From Fonticula-like sp. SCN 57-25 (Eukaryota > Nucleariida > Rotosphaerida): 34,324 nt of DNA. Below are positions 31,918 to 34,324 of this stretch, piece after piece. The DNA lies in contig MEDX01000040.1 of assembly GCA_001724245.1 (NCBI GenBank), positions 1 through 34,324 of the forward strand, in the 5' to 3' direction. The position numbers and the translations under genes are program-made. Below the pieces are notes generated by a model. The model had not been told where the DNA came from. It did not search any database and saw nothing but the letters and a program-made list of their open reading frames with translations. How positions within the stretch are numbered: the first letter of the stretch is position 1; each line of letters opens with the position of its first letter.

Positions 31918-33945
31918 ATGTTTTCGTCCAAGCCAAAGATGGACATCAGGGAGGTCCAGAACATTGCTGAAGGCCTCAAAAAGGTGTACAAGTTCAAGAT
32001 GCGGCCCCTTGAGGAGCACTACTTGTTCAATGAGTTCCACTCGCCGTTCCTGCTGGAAACGGACTTTGATGCCAAGCCCATGGTCCTGCTGCTCGGCCAG
32101 TACTCCACCGGTAAGACGACGTTCATCTCCTTTTTGCTGGACCGCGAGTTTCCCGGCGCGCACATTGGCCCCGAGCCCACCACCGGTACGTTTCGCCTCG
32201 ATCTCGCCATTGCTGGATGTGCTAACCTGTTGGCAAATCAGACCGCTTCATCGCCGTCATGCACGGCAAGGAGGATCGCGTGACGCCCGGTAACGGTACG
32301 AATGAGCACCGCTCCTTTTGAATGTACGCTGATCTCGATCTCTTCAGCGCTGGCCGTCCAGTCGGACAAGCCCTTCCGCGGCCTCGAAATGTTTGGTACC
32401 GGATTCCTGAGCAAGTTCCAGAGCGCGGAATGCGCTGCGCCGCTCCTTGAGGAGCTTACCTTTATCGACACGCCCGGTGTTTTGTCCGGTGAGAAGCAGC
32501 GCATTGGCCGCGCGTACGACTTTGTCAAGGTCTGCGGCTGGTTCGCCGAGCGCTCGGACCTTATCCTCTTCCTCTTTGACGCACACAAGCTCGATATCTC
32601 GGACGAGTTCAAGCGCGCCATCGAGTCGCTGCGCGTACGTCCACCTTTTAATGACCATAGATTTCCTGTTATTCACGTCATTTTTTTCTTTAGGGTCACG
32701 ATGAAAAGATCCGCGTCGTGCTCAACAAGGCCGACATGGTGACGCCGCAGCAGCTGATGCGCGTGTACGGCGCGCTCATGTGGGCCCTCGGCAAGGTCAT
32801 CCGCACACCCGAGGTGGTGCGCGTGTACATTGGCTCGTTCTGGAGCCAGCCGCTGCACAACACGGACAATGCCAAGCTCTTCCAGGCTGAGCAGGCCGAC
32901 CTTTTGCGCGACCTCCGCAACCTCCCGAGCAACTCGACCGTCCGCAAGGTCAACGAGCTCGTCAAGCGCGCCCGCCTCGCCAAGGTGCACGCCATCATCA
33001 TTGCCTCGCTCAAGAAGGAAATGCCCGCCGTGTTTGGCAAGAACTCGAAGCAGGACGAGCTCATCACAAACATCCGCAAGGAGTTTGACAAGGTCCAGCG
33101 CCAGTACAACCTGCCCCCGGGCGACTTCCCGGACGCCCAGGTCTTCCAGGACATTTGCAAGCGCTTTGACTTTAACAAGCACTTTCACAAGTACAACGCC
33201 AAGGTGCGCCTCTTTTTAGCCAGTATGTATAGGCATTAACTAACGCAATCCTTTTTCGCCCACCACAGCTCATCGACACGATGGAGGAGGTGCTCACGCA
33301 GGACCTGCCGAACCTCATGGCCAAGTTCCCCCCGGAGATGCTCCGCAAGGAAAAGTCGGGCACGGTCGCCGAGGTCATCCTGAGCTCGGACATGGGCTTT
33401 GCCGACCGCCTCCAGAACAGCGTCAATGCGCCGCCGCCGACGCCCGCCCCGGCCAGTGCGTCCACCCGCGCCCCCGAGCCCGCGCCCGCGCCTGCGCCTG
33501 GTACGCATTGACCGCTTGCTGGATCTATCGATTTATTGTATTTCTAATATCCCGCTTTCCTTCCAGCGCAAGCGGCTGTCCCGGCTGACCCCTGGACGGT
33601 CCCCGATTCTGAGCGGAGAATGCTCAGGGGCGACTTTTACGAGCTCGAGCCCGTCGAGGGCAAGATCACGGGCGAAAAGGCCAAGGGCGTTTTGCTCAAG
33701 ACCGGCCTCGCGAATGACCAGCTCAAGCGCATCTGGATCATGTCCGACATGGACAAGGACGGCAAGCTCGACCTCGAGGAGTTTATCGTTGCTATGACGC
33801 TCGCCAAGGTACGGCCGAACGAGGATGGGTGCTGTGTTTCAGATGGCTAATGATGCATGTGTAGGGTGTTGCGTTGGGCGCTCCGCTTCCGAGCCAGTTG
33901 CCCATGTCGCTGATGCCGACGTCCAAGATGGACACGCCCTTCTAA
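31918..33945 (+). CDS. EHD1: EHD-family dynamin-like ATPase (C-terminal EH domain)
   Basis: Exons 31918-32185, 32242-32295, 32348-32634, 32694-33203, 33269-33500, 33567-33808 and 33865-33945 give 557 residues (animal EHDs about 540). EHD proteins bind ATP, form rings on tubular membranes and drive endocytic recycling. The P-loop is GQYSTGKTT (60-68), followed by DTPGVLSGEKQRIGRAYDF and NKADMV. LMRVYGALMWALGK and VRVYIGSFW are near identical to animal EHDs. A Pro/Ala-rich linker (about 425-445) leads to the EH domain, whose Ca2+ loop DMDKDGKLDLEEF is complete. The partner motif would be Asn-Pro-Phe. Animals have four paralogs; this single copy cannot be assigned to one, and the symbol marks the family. 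Confidence 0.95.
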
Positions 33946-34089
33946 GCTCGGCGCCATGCGACTTATTCGATAGCCCTCGGGACCGTTCTGTTTTTCCGTT
34001 TTTGAAAGTCGTCGTTGTTATTACTTTCTCTTTTTCTTTTTGAGTTTACCTTTCAGTGAAGCTGCCTTTACGCAGCTGTCTTTGTCTCT

Positions 34090-34095
34090 AATAAA
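34090..34095 (+). terminator. AATAAA polyadenylation signal after EHD
   Basis: AATAAA lies 145 bp after the EHD stop and 87 bp before the BRCC36 start. Use as a poly(A) signal is inferred. Confidence 0.3.
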
Positions 34096-34182
34096 ACGAG
34101 ATGCACACTATTATCATTGCTTGAAATACTTGGGCGACTTTGCACCACCCCTGCAGAATCACTCGAGGGGCACCGAACAACG

Positions 34183-34324
34183 ATGGGAAGCCTGAACAAG
34201 ATCGTGCTGCCGACGTCGGCGCTCTTCGCCGGCATGTGCCACGCACTGGTCACGGACCGCGAGGAAGTAATGGGGCTTATTCTTGGCACCTTTGATGTAC
34301 ATTCTCCTCTCACGATGGCTCTGC
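34183..34324 (+). CDS. BRCC3: BRCC36-like K63-specific deubiquitinase, first exon only (cut by window end)
   Basis: Exon 1 is 34183-34296, coding for 38 residues, followed by an intron beginning GTACA that runs past the window. The visible sequence ALFAGMCHALVTDREEVMGL, then ILGTFD, aligns with human BRCC36 FLVCLNHALSTEKEEVMGL, then CIGEL. This is the start of the MPN+ fold and includes the catalytic-support glutamate of the EEVMGL motif. BRCC36 cuts K63-linked ubiquitin chains in the BRCA1-A (DNA repair) and BRISC complexes. The JAMM histidines would lie downstream, so activity cannot be judged here. Another MPN+ protein (CSN5, AMSH) fits less well. Confidence 0.78.
   Translation, partial: MGSLNKIVLPTSALFAGMCHALVTDREEVMGLILGTFDVHSPLTMAL

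Overview
The window is 34.3 kb of eukaryotic nuclear DNA. It is gene-dense and GC-rich, and it holds 18 genes, two of them cut by the window ends. I joined exons by hand. For each of the 14 intact genes with introns, the joined exons are an exact multiple of three and give one open protein that follows its family end to end. I count about 79 introns, nearly all 41 to 80 nt. They start GTACG or GTGCG, carry a CTAAC/CTGAC-like branch point 10-25 nt before the 3' end, and end in YAG. Divergent start codons can be only about 70-90 bp apart and convergent stop codons about 45-90 bp apart. I see no tRNA, rRNA, mobile element, CRISPR array or bacterial operon.

The gene set points to an opisthokont: an early-diverging fungus, or a unicellular holozoan of the Corallochytrium type. 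Sterol C14-reductase (ERG24) and ERG28 look fungal. DNA-PKcs, NAA60, BRCC36, FAAH2, an EHD ATPase and a SynGAP-family RasGAP are usually absent from yeasts. The species assignment is inference and weak.

Layout, left to right: PRKDC 3' part (+, 1-6029); RPP25-type Alba protein (+); PhnZ-like HD-domain diiron oxygenase (+); CHRAC1/POLE4-type histone-fold protein (-); stand-alone ACAD10/11-type kinase domain (+); TSC1 (-); inositol monophosphatase (+); FAAH2-like amidase (-); BAR-PH-PH-C2-RasGAP (+); ERG24 (+); NAA60 (+); ERG28-like (-); DPH2 (-); cyclin H (+); SMG7/EST1-like (-); divergent ZIP-family transporter (+); EHD (+); and the first exon of BRCC36 (+, cut by the window end).

The genes do not form one pathway. 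They fall into loose themes: genome maintenance (PRKDC, CHRAC1-like, cyclin H, BRCC36), growth signalling at membranes (TSC1, RasGAP, inositol monophosphatase, EHD), sterol and lipid metabolism (ERG24, ERG28-like, FAAH2, the ACAD10/11-type kinase) and RNA or translation (RPP25, SMG7, DPH2).

The most unusual signals are: (1) C at intron position +4 in about 74 of 79 introns and A in none; (2) a RasGAP that adds an N-terminal BAR-like region to a SynGAP-type core; (3) a DPH2 that has lost all three cluster cysteines; (4) a eukaryotic PhnZ homolog with every iron ligand kept; (5) a ZIP-type transporter with replaced metal-site histidines; (6) a CACGTG element recurring just upstream of start codons.
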